This document shows positions 19,026-30,114 of a stretch of 64,000 bases of DNA, piece after piece. Numbering within the stretch: the stretch's first letter is position 1; every line of letters starts with the position of its first letter. The translations under genes and the position numbers were made by a program. The notes beneath the pieces are model-generated. The model did not search any database. It worked only from the letters and a program-made list of their open reading frames with translations, and was not told the DNA's origin. The stretch comes from Picochlorum sp. 'celeri'. Lineage: Eukaryota; Chlorophyta; Trebouxiophyceae. The stretch is from NCBI GenBank assembly GCA_010909725.1, contig JAACMV010000005.1, positions 372,001-436,000 of the forward strand, read 5' to 3'.

Positions 19026-19806
19026 CTACACCTGCTTGGTCTTACGAGACTCCCACGCAGCCTTGATGATATTACTCCGAGTAATAATACCAATAAGTCT
19101 TCCTTCATCATCAGTCACGGGTAATCGACGGATACGCTTATGCAGCAACAAGTGCGCAGCACTTGGAATAGATGTCAGCGCACGCACACACACTGGATCT
19201 GTGGTCATCACATCACTCACACTGCACATGTACATGTACATATATATTCATTCAATATCAACAAATCACCATGTATATATACAAAAATAAATAAAGAAAC
19301 ACAACGTACGTTGTACCAGCATTCTTTTCCACCAACTTTTGAACCTCAAAGAAAGAATTCCAGTCCTTATCAGCAGTAGGAAACAGACCACCAGTCTTCT
19401 CCTCCTCACTCACCCCCTCCAGAGCCAATAAATCAAAATCACTAATAATACCAACGACCCTATTCTCCTCATCCACCACAGGAAGACCAGTCACATGATG
19501 TTCCACAATCAATTCCAATGCTTCGTCCAGGCTCGTATCAGGAGAACATGTCACAATGCGCCCAGTCGTCATGATTTCTTCCACAGTTTTACTCAGTATC
19601 GCCTCATCGTTCAATGCTGTCTTGATTGGACCATGCCAGCGCTGTGTCATGCTGCTGTCAAGACAACCCCTGAACAGCGATGGTACAGCAATCATGGTAT
19701 TTGCTTTTGTGGTGGTTAATGCAGATGAACCCCGTGGTCTGGCTATCTGTTGAGATTGACCTGCCAAGTGGTTCGTTGTGGCCAAGGAAGCACGTGCCAA
19801 CGCCAT
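19026..19806 (-). CDS. CBS-pair domain protein, chloroplast CBSX-like (2 exons)
   Basis: CDS is complement of 19026..19221 joined to 19310..19806, with an 88-nt phase-2 intron (GTACGT...GTGCAG); 230 residues. The splice restores continuous sequence reading KNAGTTVSDVMTTDP. Residues 1-65 look like a transit peptide. CBS1 runs from VEEIMTTGRIVTCSPDTS through HHVTGLPVVDEENRVVGIIS. CBS2 runs from VSDVMTT to IRRLPVTDDEGRLIGIITRS at the C-terminus. Plant CBSX1/2 bind adenosine nucleotides and activate thioredoxins in plastids. Similar layout and length make that role plausible, but it is inferred. Confidence 0.88.
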
Positions 19807-20141
19807 ACTGGTCTACTATCACTCAGTCAAGGGTATTTACTCAATACTATATTTCTATATAGTTAAATGCGTATTATTCTGACCCAGAATGGGGTGATTC
19901 TACTTTACATGGGTGGATTCTTCAATCAAACACGGACGTTGATGTCCCTAAAACGATACAATAAAAAAACAGGACTTGTCACTTGTGACTGATAATGCCC
20001 ATGTGGCAGAGTCGTCGTTGGACACATATCAAACAATATCATCATCAGAGTATATAAATCATTGCTATTGACTTATTATTCAGCAGCAGCATCAAGAAGG
20101 AAAGAAAAAGAAGAAGATTGAACGTGTCAAGACAACAAATC
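19807..20141. other. Divergent intergenic region
   Basis: 335 bases between the CBS-pair gene and the BolA gene. A purine-rich AAGGAAAGAAAAAGAAGAAG tract lies just before the BolA start, probably in its 5' leader. Nothing else is seen. Confidence 0.4.
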
Positions 20142-20411
20142 ATGACCGAACCGATGCAGCATGTGAATGCTCAGATGCTGCAGGATCGTTTACGGGAGTA
20201 TTTGCAATCTGATCAGGTGGAGGTTTTGGATATATCAGGGGGGTGTGGTAGTTCGTTTGAAGTCTATGCTGTGTCTGATATGTTTGAGGGGAAGAGGTTG
20301 CTCCAGAGACACAAGCTGGTGAATGAGGGTATTGGACAATCATTGATGGCCGAGATTCATGCCTTGTCGATCAAAAAGACAAAGACTGTGGCAGAGGAAG
20401 GGGGTCTGTGA
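20142..20411 (+). CDS. BolA-like protein (BOLA2 type)
   Basis: A single exon encoding 89 residues from the first ATG of the frame. The BolA fold is clear: DISGGCGSSFEVYAVSDMF, then GKRLLQRHKLVNEGI and IHALSIKK. The Cys of the GGCG motif and the His of RHK are the usual [2Fe-2S] ligands shared with a monothiol glutaredoxin. The short N-terminus lacks a transit peptide, so a cytosolic or nuclear BOLA2-like role in iron-sulfur trafficking is most likely. The gene converges on the first sulfotransferase, with about 60 bases between stops. Confidence 0.92.
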   Translation: MTEPMQHVNAQMLQDRLREYLQSDQVEVLDISGGCGSSFEVYAVSDMFEGKRLLQRHKLVNEGIGQSLMAEIHALSIKKTKTVAEEGGL

Positions 20412-20474
20412 TGCATGGCATACATGTATAAGAATGTCATTCAGAATGGAATACAAATATATGAGAAAGAATCA

Positions 20475-21813
20475 TCAGCTGAGTTGGATGTGGCACATGC
20501 CTTGTTTGCATCTGGCAAGGTTGTCATCCCAGACTTTTTGCCAATTTTCTCTCCATTTGGTGCCATTTCCAAGCTGGTACTTATCAATGAGCCTGGTGAG
20601 TTCCTCGACGTCGAGAAGGACCCTCTTGATGAGTTTTCTGTACACCTTTTCCTCCATAGGCCAGCCCTCTGGATGAATTCTGCAATGTCTACAGTTTGCA
20701 AGGCCGAAATCGAGTGCATCTTCTGTCAGGCTTGGGTCGACGCCGATGTATTCTTTTAGGCTATGTAACTCTCTTGCTTGTCCCTCTCCGACGAGCTCTT
20801 CATACTGAATAAGCTTGATCTGCTCTCGCGGAAAGGTATCGACCCAATAAGACAGTGGTTTGGAGTAATATTTGCGTGGCGGGTTGCCAAAAAGCGGGGA
20901 TACATCTTCTAAAAGACACCAATCTAGTGGTTTATCTACGAAACAGCCCTTGTTGAATTTCTCCTTAAACATGACATACTTGGAGATGGATCTGCTGATG
21001 GGTTCCCGCAGACTGGCCACTAATTTTAACCAAGGCATGAGGTCGTATAGGATTTCTGCAAGATCAGGGCCCAGATCAAAGATGCGTGGGGTTGCTTCAA
21101 ACATGATGACATTTCCTCCACTTTTGACAAATTTATCCCTTTTCAAAATGGTCTCTATGTATTCTTTGACCCTGTATGGAGGACAGAACATCTTTTTCCC
21201 TGTAAAATCGCAGCGATTTGTAAACAAGGCTGGCTCCTTCTTCTTTGGGTTCATGAATGCTGGATGGGTGTTGAGGTACCTGTACAGACTGGTCGTTGCT
21301 GATTTTGAATATCCAGCGATGATGAAATGCGGAAAGTTATATGTAGCATTTCCCTTTGGTAGCAAATGTGCCTCTCGAAGGCAATTGAATGTCTCGCATG
21401 TTTTGATGGCATCCAAAAATGTCATTCCTGGCTCTTGGAATCGAATAAACGTCTTCTTCATAGTGGTGGCCTCCGGCTGTTTGACGGGAATTGGTACTCG
21501 TTCTTCTTCTTTCTTGATGGTTTTTGATTCTTCAGGAATGTGGATAGCTGCATTGGTGTTATTATGCTCCAGAGGTGGCACAGAGGATGCCCTGTCTACT
21601 GTGAGCACTGACAACCTGCAAGCACCATGCGTGCGTCTAGAGTGAATACTGCCATAGAAGGAGGGCGTTTACTGTTGATATTAACGCGTACCAGATAAGT
21701 GTAATGGCCATGAAAAGATATACTGCAATGTTTCCTATCCGCCAGGCGGAGCTGCCAGCCCCTGGCTGATAGTCAGCACCCACCGCTCTATACTCTCTTC
21801 TTCTACCATCCAT
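20475..21813 (-). CDS. Golgi-type sulfotransferase 1 (2 exons)
   Basis: CDS is complement of 20475..21615 joined to 21692..21813, with a 76-nt phase-2 intron (GTACGC...TTGCAG); 420 residues. It is a type II membrane protein: a short cytoplasmic tail, then a signal anchor at about 25-46 split by the intron. The lumenal domain has the 5'-phosphosulfate loop GYSKSATTSLYRYL (about 142-155) and the 3'-phosphate motif LREPISRSISKY. These are hallmarks of PAPS-dependent carbohydrate sulfotransferases of the HS3ST/NDST/CHST type. Conserved Cys (NCRHCRIHPEGWPM) lie near the C-terminus. The likely acceptor is a cell-surface polysaccharide or glycoprotein. It is a tandem paralogue of the next gene. Confidence 0.88.
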
Positions 21814-22088
21814 TGTACTCTTAATGCCTAATTATTATTATTTATTTGCATAAAGTTCTGAAAGATGGAACCTTTGTATGAAATATCAACTGGGTACCGG
21901 ACGGATCGTTTACTCGCTGGGATCTCAATGTTCGTTGAATACCATAACTCCGACAATGTCCATTATATTGAATACAGTAGACATTAATTATTAATATATA
22001 AAATAAAAGGCGAGTCTGAGGGGTACAAAGAAGGTTTCATGATTCATCGCAGGCGTTCTCGCGTATAAAAGTACTTTTGGTTTCTTCT

Positions 22089-23631
22089 TTATGATAGCGT
22101 AATGTTGCAGAATCCGTTGACACAGCGGCTCAGATTGTCGTCCCAGACCTTGGCCCATGTGTCAAACCACTGCGTTCCATTGCCCAAGTCAAACAGGTCG
22201 ATTAATCGCACAATTTCTAGCACATCTGGCATGACGAGCTCGATGAGCTTTCTGTACACTTTTTCTTTCATGGGCCACCCATCTGGATTGATGGTGCAAT
22301 GTCGGCAGTTTACTCGCCCAAAATCCAAGGTGTCTTCATTCAAAGAGGGATTGATGCCGATGAAGTTTTTGATGCGGGAGAGTTCTTTTTGTTGAGTGTC
22401 CTCAGCAACGACCTGCACATGACATGTTACGTGTGCCGATGAGGAACTGCATTATTATTTTCATTGTGTGTGAAGAGTCATTCATTCCTACCTTTTCGTA
22501 TTGGACAAGAAGAACCTGATCTCGCGGAAAGTTATCTAGCCACGCTTTGAGCGGCCGCGAGTAGTACGCATTTTTTGGATTGCCAAACAGTTTTTCTCTG
22601 TCGCGGCGAAGGCAGAAAACCATGGTATGATTCATTAAACATCCCGACTCAAACTTATCCTTGGCCATGATGTACTTTGACATACTTCTGCTAATCGGCT
22701 CTCTCATACTTGAGATGAGCTTTAACCAAGGCATGTATTCCCGTAATATTTCTGCGAAATGGACGCCCAACTGCACAAGAGTGACACAATGTCTAAAATG
22801 TCATGGCATGAGTTTTGCATTGCAACAACAACGTACATCCATAATTCTTGGGGTGGCTTGGTATGGAGCCAGCGATCCACCTGAATCCACATATTGCTGT
22901 ACTTTTAAAATATCATGAATATATTCTCGCTGCTTTCCATAAGGACAGTCCATTTTCCCCCTGTCATACGAACACATGTCTGAAAACAAGATTGGTTCCT
23001 TTTCATGTGGAGGTAGAATCTCTGGATGGGTGTTCAAAAACCTGCACAAGTCCATGATAATGATGATGGTGTATTCAAGTGAAAATACATACGTGCATGA
23101 TGTAGCGTACTGGTAGATACTCGTGCTGGCAGATTTTGAATACCCAGCAATAAAAAAGTGTGGAAAGTTGTATGATATATTTCTTTTGGGCAACAGTCTG
23201 TGAGCTTCTCGAATGCACTTGAGCGTCTGACAATTTGGAAGTGCTTCAAGATATGTAGCTCCTGGCCAAAACCTCCAGGATTGGTCCACTGTGCTTGGAG
23301 ATTGAATATGGCGCTTGGTCTCTCGGACCGCTGTACTCTGTGTCATCAACTGGTCTATTCTTGACTGCAATTCTTTGACACGTTTTGCCAAGAATCCTGC
23401 TGTTTCTGCTGTATCTTTACTGTCGGGTTGTACTCGAATCGGAGCCATGCTCGTAAAGGTCAGAAAAGCCAGCCTACACAACCAAACCAAGTCTTCTTTT
23501 CACACGCGTCACATGCCATACCATGTACCCAATGTACCGTACCATGTCGCCACAACTATCCATAATATCATATTAATGGTGTATTTTGTGCGAAATTCAT
23601 TCCGGAGCACCTCGACACCTTTGCCGCTCAT
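22089..23631 (-). CDS. Golgi-type sulfotransferase 2 (5 exons)
   Basis: CDS is complement of 22089..22412, 22492..22770, 22837..23041, 23111..23473 and 23543..23631; 419 residues. The four introns are 69, 69, 66 and 79 nt. Splices were set by alignment to the neighbouring paralogue and restore SIYQFLNTHP, PRIMDLGVHFAEIL and QYEKVVAED. The protein has a signal anchor across exon 1/2, a PSB loop GYSKSASTSIYQF, a 3'-PB motif REPISRSMSKY and the Cys motif NCRHCTINPDGWPM. Only the first intron, inside the anchor and in phase 2, is shared with sulfotransferase 1. Function is as for its paralogue; the acceptor is unknown. Confidence 0.88.
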
Positions 23632-24197
23632 ATTGTTCTGGCGTGCAAGAGATGTTCGGCACTCGAATGGTTCTCCACCGCACTCGAAGAAATTCTATCA
23701 AAATGTAATCTTTTGTAATTCTATGGACCCGTATACCTATATGAGGGAGGCGTGCAGAATTCTTCTCTAGTAGTACTGCGTCAGCTACTCAACCAACTCC
23801 ACACAGCAGAACACAACTGATCCGTTGATGCAACGAATGGAGATAAATGATATCGTTTTTATTGAAAATATAAAAGACAGATGTGGATATGGTTGTTGTT
23901 ACATGAAGAATCGTGTATACTACCGAATGTAAATGCAAGCAAGTACACAGGGATCTCCAACAGCACTTCATTGTTGTGTTTTCGCCGCAGTTAATATTGC
24001 AATGCCCTTGATCAAGCCATCAAGATACTCGCGGCACGAATAGTTCTCAATGCATTCATGGCCGTCACGATGCATGGTACTCAGGTTGACTGCTGGCCAC
24101 ATACATGAAAGAAACCAATAGGGTTAGGGTACTACTAGTTGTTCTAGATCAACACAGGGCAATAATGACGCGCATTCTGGGATAGTATGCATTGAAT
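23632..24197. other. Intergenic region, 566 bases
   Basis: Upstream of sulfotransferase 2 and downstream of the 50-residue ORF. AT-rich; a lone TTAGGG-like hexamer near 24122 is not a telomere array. No gene is supported. Confidence 0.45.
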
Positions 24198-24350
24198 TTA
24201 TTCTGATTTTGACAATATCACTCTGATGACAAATGTCAATACCAACAGAATGAAAAATGCCAGAGTCTGGGAAATCATGCGCTGGAACGCAGCATACCAA
24301 ATGCCACTTCCAAAGAGGAAAATGATGCCAATGGCTACTCGAGAATCCAT
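24198..24350 (-). CDS. Small two-span membrane protein, 50 residues
   Basis: From the ATG at 24350 the ORF reads MDSRVAIGIIFLFGSGIWYA, then a second hydrophobic stretch (TLAFFILLVLTFVIRVIL) and a charged tail. Both halves are clean membrane spans with a short polar turn. It starts only 16 bases after the stop of the zinc-knuckle gene on the same strand, so it may be read from that gene's transcript or have its own promoter inside it. No family is recognised. The compact hydrophobic pattern makes a chance ORF less likely but not excluded. Confidence 0.5.
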   Translation of the reverse strand: MDSRVAIGIIFLFGSGIWYAAFQRMISQTLAFFILLVLTFVIRVILSKSE

Positions 24351-24366
24351 AGTATCTATTATTAAT

Positions 24367-26177
24367 TTACAAATTATTTGAATTATTCTCTTCTCCACGG
24401 GATAAGACCTCCCCAGTCACAATGTCAATGGCACCATTTTGGACGGCAGATTCCGAATCCCAGGTGGCAATTTCATCAAACGTTCTCCGATCCAAAAACC
24501 TATCAATCCAGGATTTATTAACACGAGTATCTTTATCGCTTTTGAGAATCTCAACAAGCCTTTCGTATGATGGTTTGTGCTGTTCTACGGCGAGTAATTT
24601 GGAATCCTTGGCACTAGACCCCATCCAATACACTTGCCATTTTCCAGGATAGCAACGGAGGACTCGAACCTCATCCCCCATGATGCGAATGCGCTGTAAA
24701 TAATACACATACTCTAGGCTATTGATAAATTTCTCTGACAACGCGCGTTGCTTCCCAAATCCAAAATCTGACACGACTTGGCCGTTGAGCTGCCACTGAG
24801 GGTTGATGATGAGGTTGAGGCGTTCTCCGCTCAGCGCATTATCTATTCGCTGTAATGATGGTATGGTCTCGGCGGTGGGGAACAGCACTGCTGCAAGCTT
24901 TTCACTCTGCCATGCGCCGACACAATCTGTTTCATCCAGGAATTCAGCAGTAATACGACCTTGCAGGCCATCCACATCTTTTAGGATGAGAAGCAGAGAT
25001 TCAACAATTGGCAAGGCTACTCTAAACTGTTGCTTGATGCCACCGGGCCAACCCCCATCTATTGCAGAGTTTTGTTGAGGAAGTAGAATCTCTAGATTCT
25101 GTCGTCGAATGCCGTCCTCCCATGCCCGTTGGACGGCGGCTGCTGCTTGTGCAACACATTGATCCTGTTGGACTGGCAAGGGGAAAATGATTGTGCCATC
25201 CTTGGACACTGCAACCTCTGACCCTCCCCGCAATGACCTCATCGGCCACTTGGAAAAACGGTCTGTCCTTACTACTGATTTTGCATCACTCGCAGGTGTC
25301 GTGGGATAGGGGAATGCGTTGGAGCGAGGCTGATCTGATAGAGGATCCAATACACTTTCATTCTCAAAAATCACCTCCACTGGCTCAGGCATGTCTGGTT
25401 TCAACGTGACATTCTGCTTCATCGCGTTCAACTGTGGACATGTAGTTTTCCGATGCCCTATTTCTCCACACACACTGCATGTAGGAGGTCGTCGCTTGCT
25501 CTTTGCAGTCACCCTCCTCTCTGTACTAGCACTAGGAGATCCAGTCAACTGCGGGCAGGTCTTCTTATTATGCCCTTCTTGTCCACACACACTACACCGT
25601 TTCCTCTTCCCTACTTGCCGCAGCGACGGATCGCTGGCATATCTCGCTCGAACCGAATTAGAAATCTTCCGTCGGTGTTCCTGAGCCAAAGGACCTCTAT
25701 TCTGCATTGCCTGTTTAATTGCCAAACGCCTCTCCTCTGTCATCACAGTAGGCTTTCTTTGTTTCTCATTCGAATCATCATCTTCCATATCCGTCAGATT
25801 CAAGTCTTTACTATCAATAAGCTTTCGTGGAGTGTAATCTGGCCTCTGGCTCCAAGGAACACAGACAGGACAGGGCAAGTACCCAGCAGATGATTTTATC
25901 ATTCGCCTTCCCCCACACTCTCTACATAAAGGAGATGAGAGTGGTGTATAGGATCCATTCTCGGACTGCGCATGGAGACGAGTGCGCTCACAGCGCTTGG
26001 CTCGAGTGTCCCACAGGACTGGCGAGGCCCTGACAGGCGGTCGACTCTGTCCATTTCCAACGGGCGCAAACAGAACCTGTGTGATATTATTATTTAGTTA
26101 ATGAATACATGTGATACTATATAAGGGTAGGTAGGATTGGGCACCAAGCTGAAATACGCGCATACCTTGAGTGACAT
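24367..26177 (-). CDS. Zinc-ribbon/CCHC-knuckle protein with DUF1995-like domain (2 exons)
   Basis: CDS is complement of 24367..26076 joined to 26166..26177, giving 573 residues. The tiny first exon (four codons) and its 89-nt phase-0 intron are inferred from an open frame ending at an ACACAG acceptor. A zinc-ribbon-like C55-C58/C73-C76 set comes first. A short basic RRKISNSVRARY segment like those next to homing-nuclease DNA-binding motifs follows. Two CCHC knuckles (about 165-178 and 204-217, CSVCGxxGHxxxTC) come next. The C-terminal 300 residues look like the plant DUF1995 domain (ALPIVESLL, LYYLQRIRI-like and GKWQVYW segments). In plants such proteins are plastid-located; the role here is unknown. 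Confidence 0.75.
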
Positions 26178-26648
26178 GTGACTGACAGCCACATGTCGAT
26201 GACTTGTCGAGCTTTGGGGCTCTATTGGTGAGCTCTTTTGCATTTCCTTGAACTATTTCAAAATATATTCGCAAAAACGATCCGGTTTATGCATATCACG
26301 ACTACATATTTGTGCACAAGACACTGCAAGACCAAGCAGAAGCAATACTTGAATAGTAGTTCTGCTTCCTGTAACCACTCGGGTATTATTATCTCTCGTC
26401 GAATACTTTCATATATTTATTAGTGACCCAATTTCTGTGACAATGCGGGTGTTTCTTGAGACGGACCACATCGGATGTGGTCATGTTTCAAAGTAGGAAA
26501 TCCACCATTCTGAGAAATCTTCAAAAACACACGGAGCCAATCTGGACAGCGATGCTGCAATCAAAAAAAGCATCTCAAGAGTGGTATGAAAAGTTTGCAG
26601 CATACCAAAGTCAGCCATTGTGCGGGCACCCTGCTTTGTAGGGCTACA
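26178..26648. other. Divergent intergenic region
   Basis: About 470 bases between the zinc-knuckle gene and the PILS-like gene. An in-frame ATG at 26586 could extend the latter by 21 residues. Nothing else is supported. Confidence 0.4.
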
Positions 26649-28239
26649 ATGAGGTGTCGACATGTGGCCAGGCTTTCGAGGAAAGACACGTCTCGGCTGA
26701 TCGATCCTCAACATGTTCCATTGCATTGTTCAAAAATAGGTTATAGTAGTGCCGGAGGAAAAAAAAGCCCTGGATCGGTCTCTGTACGAACAACAAGTGC
26801 TCTTGGGACAGCACAGGCTGTTGGGTGGTCTGGGGTGTATTCTTTCGTGCGTGAGAGTATCGATCCAGTGGTACTGACATCGACAACGTCAGCATCTTTA
26901 AAGCTTCTGATCATCTGTATGGCTGTGCGATGGCTTTCGGAGAGTGGAAGGATTCCTGTGAACACATCTGTTGTCCTGGCACAGGTAAGGGATGTTTGTG
27001 TCTGGTTACTCCTTGAGGAAGCAGTTGTACATGCACCGTGTTTTTTTTATTCTTCAGGTTTCTTTTCAGCTTTTAATACCATGCATGCTGTTTGTCAAAG
27101 TAGTGTCGATCCTGGCGATGCAGTCGGATCCAGGGTTGTTGGTGGGCATGGCAGTTGCTGCTGTGACGCAGATTGGAGTAGGGGCCTTTTGGGGAAGACT
27201 GTTGTCTCCCCTGGTAGATGAAGATAGCATGAGTTCTTTTAAAATTGCAGGATGGGCACCATTTGCGAAGAAAAAGGCTAGTACTACTGTTGCCGAAGCA
27301 ACATCAAAGGCCATGGGTGTTCCACATGCGACTGCAGCGTTGCTGCCCAAGCCGGAAAAGGCTTCAGCTGGATACAAAAGTCTTATTGCGGCCGCATGCG
27401 CGTTTCAGAATTCTTTTACTTTACCCGCAGTGTTTTTGCTGAGTTTACTTCCTGGGGCTATAGCAGATAGGGCTGTGGCATACCTGGGTCTCTATTTGTT
27501 GGCCTGGTCACCATGCTTGTGGAGTTTTGGCTTGTATTCGATTCAGAGAGGGTATCAAAGGGATCAAGGCATGGGGCAGAAGTTTTCATGGTCTCAAATG
27601 CTCAAAGGTACCATGAATCCACCCGTGATTGCAGTTGTATTGGCTGTTTGTTTGGGGCTGACTCCTATTGGACAGAGTATTTTCTCGACAGGGAGCATGT
27701 CTACAGCTGGAATTGTGTTACCATTTGAGCTTTCAATAGTTTCATTTGGTTTACAGAATGTTTACGAAGTCATTGAAATGCTTGGTGGTGGTACATTAGC
27801 GATACAGACGTTGGTTCTAGCAGCATCTCTTCTACAGCCTGCAGATGGTGCACCGCCAAAGCGCGCGCCTGGTATTCTTGGGGAAATCAAAAGCTTCTTC
27901 AAGAGTGAGTCCTTGGCTGAGACACGAGCATTATGCGTTCTAGGTATTGTTAGATTCATCCTGGCTCCAACGACCGCGATTCTGCTGTTCAGGATGCTTT
28001 CACAGATGACTCTGTTCAGCACTGTGCTTTCTGATCCCATCTTCTTGTTTGTTGTCGCTGTACAATCAGTGATGCCATCCGCGCAAAATCTTCTCATAGC
28101 GCTGCAGCTAAATCAAGTCACCCAAGGAGCTGCGCCAGAACTAGCACGGCTCCTCCTGAAGCTATATGCTTTGGCCATCTTACCAGTTACAGTATGGGTG
28201 ACTGGTTTTGCATCTCGTCTAGCAATTCCTCTTGTGTAA
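26649..28239 (+). CDS. PILS/auxin-efflux-carrier-like membrane transporter (2 exons)
   Basis: CDS joins 26649..26984 and 27058..28239 across a 73-nt phase-0 intron (GTAAGG...TTCAG); 505 residues. The N-terminal 70 or so residues are Ser/Arg-rich and look like a transit peptide or a long leader. Then come two blocks of about five spans each, around a central loop. Features of the PIN-like/PILS family include an early SESGRIPVNTSVVLAQ, VVAVQSVMPSAQNLLIALQL near the C-terminus (the family has a conserved P-x-A-x-N in this span) and ALAILPVTVW at the end. PILS proteins move auxin or other organic anions across ER membranes. Whether auxin is the cargo in an alga is unknown. Confidence 0.8.
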
Positions 28240-28245
28240 CAATAA

Positions 28246-29616
28246 TCACTTCGTAGTCTTCTTCTTCTTCTTCTTTGTTTCCGTAGTCTTCTTTCTATTC
28301 ATCTTATCAGATCCAAAGAATTCTTCGTCAGGATTTTCTCCAACCTCTTTGACGTACCACTCAACGTCATGCTCTGCTTGTGGCACATTGTCTGCAGTCT
28401 GATTCTGTTCTTCCCACCACTGCTTCTTTCTCTTTTCCTTCTTGCTTTCCTTTGCCTCTTCCTTCATCTTCTTAAGAGCCTGCTTTCGCTTGACATTCTC
28501 CTCTTGCTCTCTCTTTCTCTGTTCTTTCAGCTTTCTCTTCTCCTCAATCTCCACATCTTTCTCAGCAATTTGCTCAGCTGTCCGTGATTCAAACCTATGG
28601 TACAAAACCTTGCCATCACACAAACCCTCTTCCACCTTGATCACTTCCAGCTCCATACGTGGACCTATTTCTGTCAACTTGATCCGAGATTGGCGCGTCC
28701 CTCGAAACTCGCCCTTTCTATTCCGATCCTCCAATTCAACCTTTCCAGCCTCTGCATCTTCACCTTCACTCTCAGACCCATACCCACTCTTTGTCATCAG
28801 TTCCGAAATATCCTCTAACGCCCCAAGATCTGGCGTCTCTCTTTTTCTATCTAAAAGTTTTTTCAAATTCTTCGCGACCCCTGCCGCCTTGACAGCAATT
28901 GAATAATGCCTCAACACAATCCTTTTGCTCTCTGCATTATACTCCAAAAGCAACACTCTCTGACACGTCGATAACTTTGTCGTCGTCACATTAATCGTCG
29001 GAAAAAGATTCTGAAACATGACAGAAACAAGTTTCAAATGCTCCGCATCCTCAGATGACGCAGAATTAAACGAGTTCATCACAACCAATGGGTGAGTCAA
29101 CCAAATTGACTGAGGACACCTCGGCCTCTGCAGTGATGCCAACACATCTCGCATCAATGAATACTCATGAATCCTAAATGTCACTGTAGGTCCTCGGGGA
29201 GATTTTCCTATCCGAAGATACGACGCATTATGCGTCGCAGTAAGCAACAGGAAATGTGTCACCCCAAGTGGACCTGCAACATGAACAAAGTCCTTGAGCA
29301 CATTCTTTTTATGCTGCTTGAGATTCGTCGCTGTGTTTGGAGACATCAATTTCCTCAAATCTTTCTCCAAATCTTTCAAAAGACTGGCATGTCGACCCCG
29401 ACGCAGCACAAAAGACTTTGGCTGTCCCTTTTTAGAAGGATCTTCTGACTCTTTGATATGCGTTCTCTTCTTCCTCTGCACACAAATATACATACAATGG
29501 ATTAGATTTTGGTACTATGAATCGTATGCATTGCTTTGCATTGTTTTGCAGTTGACACAAATGACATGTCTACATGCATGGCACCTCCATGTACATACCC
29601 TGCGTGTTCGAGCCAT
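28246..29616 (-). CDS. SSF1/Peter Pan Brix-domain ribosome biogenesis factor (2 exons)
   Basis: CDS is complement of 28246..29475 joined to 29599..29616, with a 123-nt phase-0 intron (GTATGT...GTGCAG); 415 residues. The six-codon first exon gives the family start MARTRRRKKRTHI. The Brix domain spans roughly residues 25-290 with PKSFVLRRG, KDFVHVAGPLGVTHFLLL and GPTVTFRIHEYSLMRDV. The C-terminus has GYGSESEGE, IGPRMELEVIKVEEGLCDGK and a highly charged Lys/Glu tail. SSF1/PPAN acts with Rrp15 in 60S subunit assembly in the nucleolus. The gene ends six bases from the PILS-like stop on the opposite strand. Confidence 0.9.
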
Positions 29617-30114
29617 TGTATGCGGTTTTGGGGGATACTAATGGTTCCAAAATGATTTTAATTTGCTTCATTGTCCATTATCATGGTAGTATGCTGGGGT
29701 TTCCATTGACGAGTTCCGTAAATGGTATATATAGGACGCCTGCCGGCGTCGCCTACTCCCCAGATTGATATCCGCACCACCATCGCCAGACCTCCATCCA
29801 CAAATTAATATTATTATTCTTCGGAACTCTCAGAAGAGTCATGTACGTGTGATTGCCGTGATTGTGTTCTGTTTGTTTTTTCAGACGCCGCACCTGGCGA
29901 CGCCGGCCGGTGGGAAAATTCTTCAGCCTTCCTGCGACGATTGGGCAAGCATGAAATCGATTCATTAAAGCATGAAGTTGTGTATCTGACGTTGATGTGC
30001 TTGTTTTGTCCTTGTGCAGACCGGGGAATCGAGTTGGCCACTGTTCAAGAGCCGACGCGGAAAACACAACAGAACCTGCTGCTTCTATTTTAGAGTAATA
30101 AGAGACTAATCAAT
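29617..30114. promoter_or_regulatory. Promoter/leader of the eS10 gene with long-range inverted repeat
   Basis: A TATA-like TATATA lies near 29725. A perfect 12-base inverted repeat (29742-29753 and 29896-29907, GC-rich) flanks a 142-base loop. Good acceptor-like sequences at 29884 and near 30018 suggest a spliced 5' leader. The start of transcription cannot be fixed from sequence. Confidence 0.45.

Noticed and set aside
24118..24130. TTAGGG-like sequence, possible interstitial telomere
   Set aside because: A single degenerate unit, not an array.
29753..30067. Minus-strand frames of 75-104 codons over the eS10 leader
   Set aside because: Low-complexity and antisense to the likely promoter and leader of eS10; no domain.
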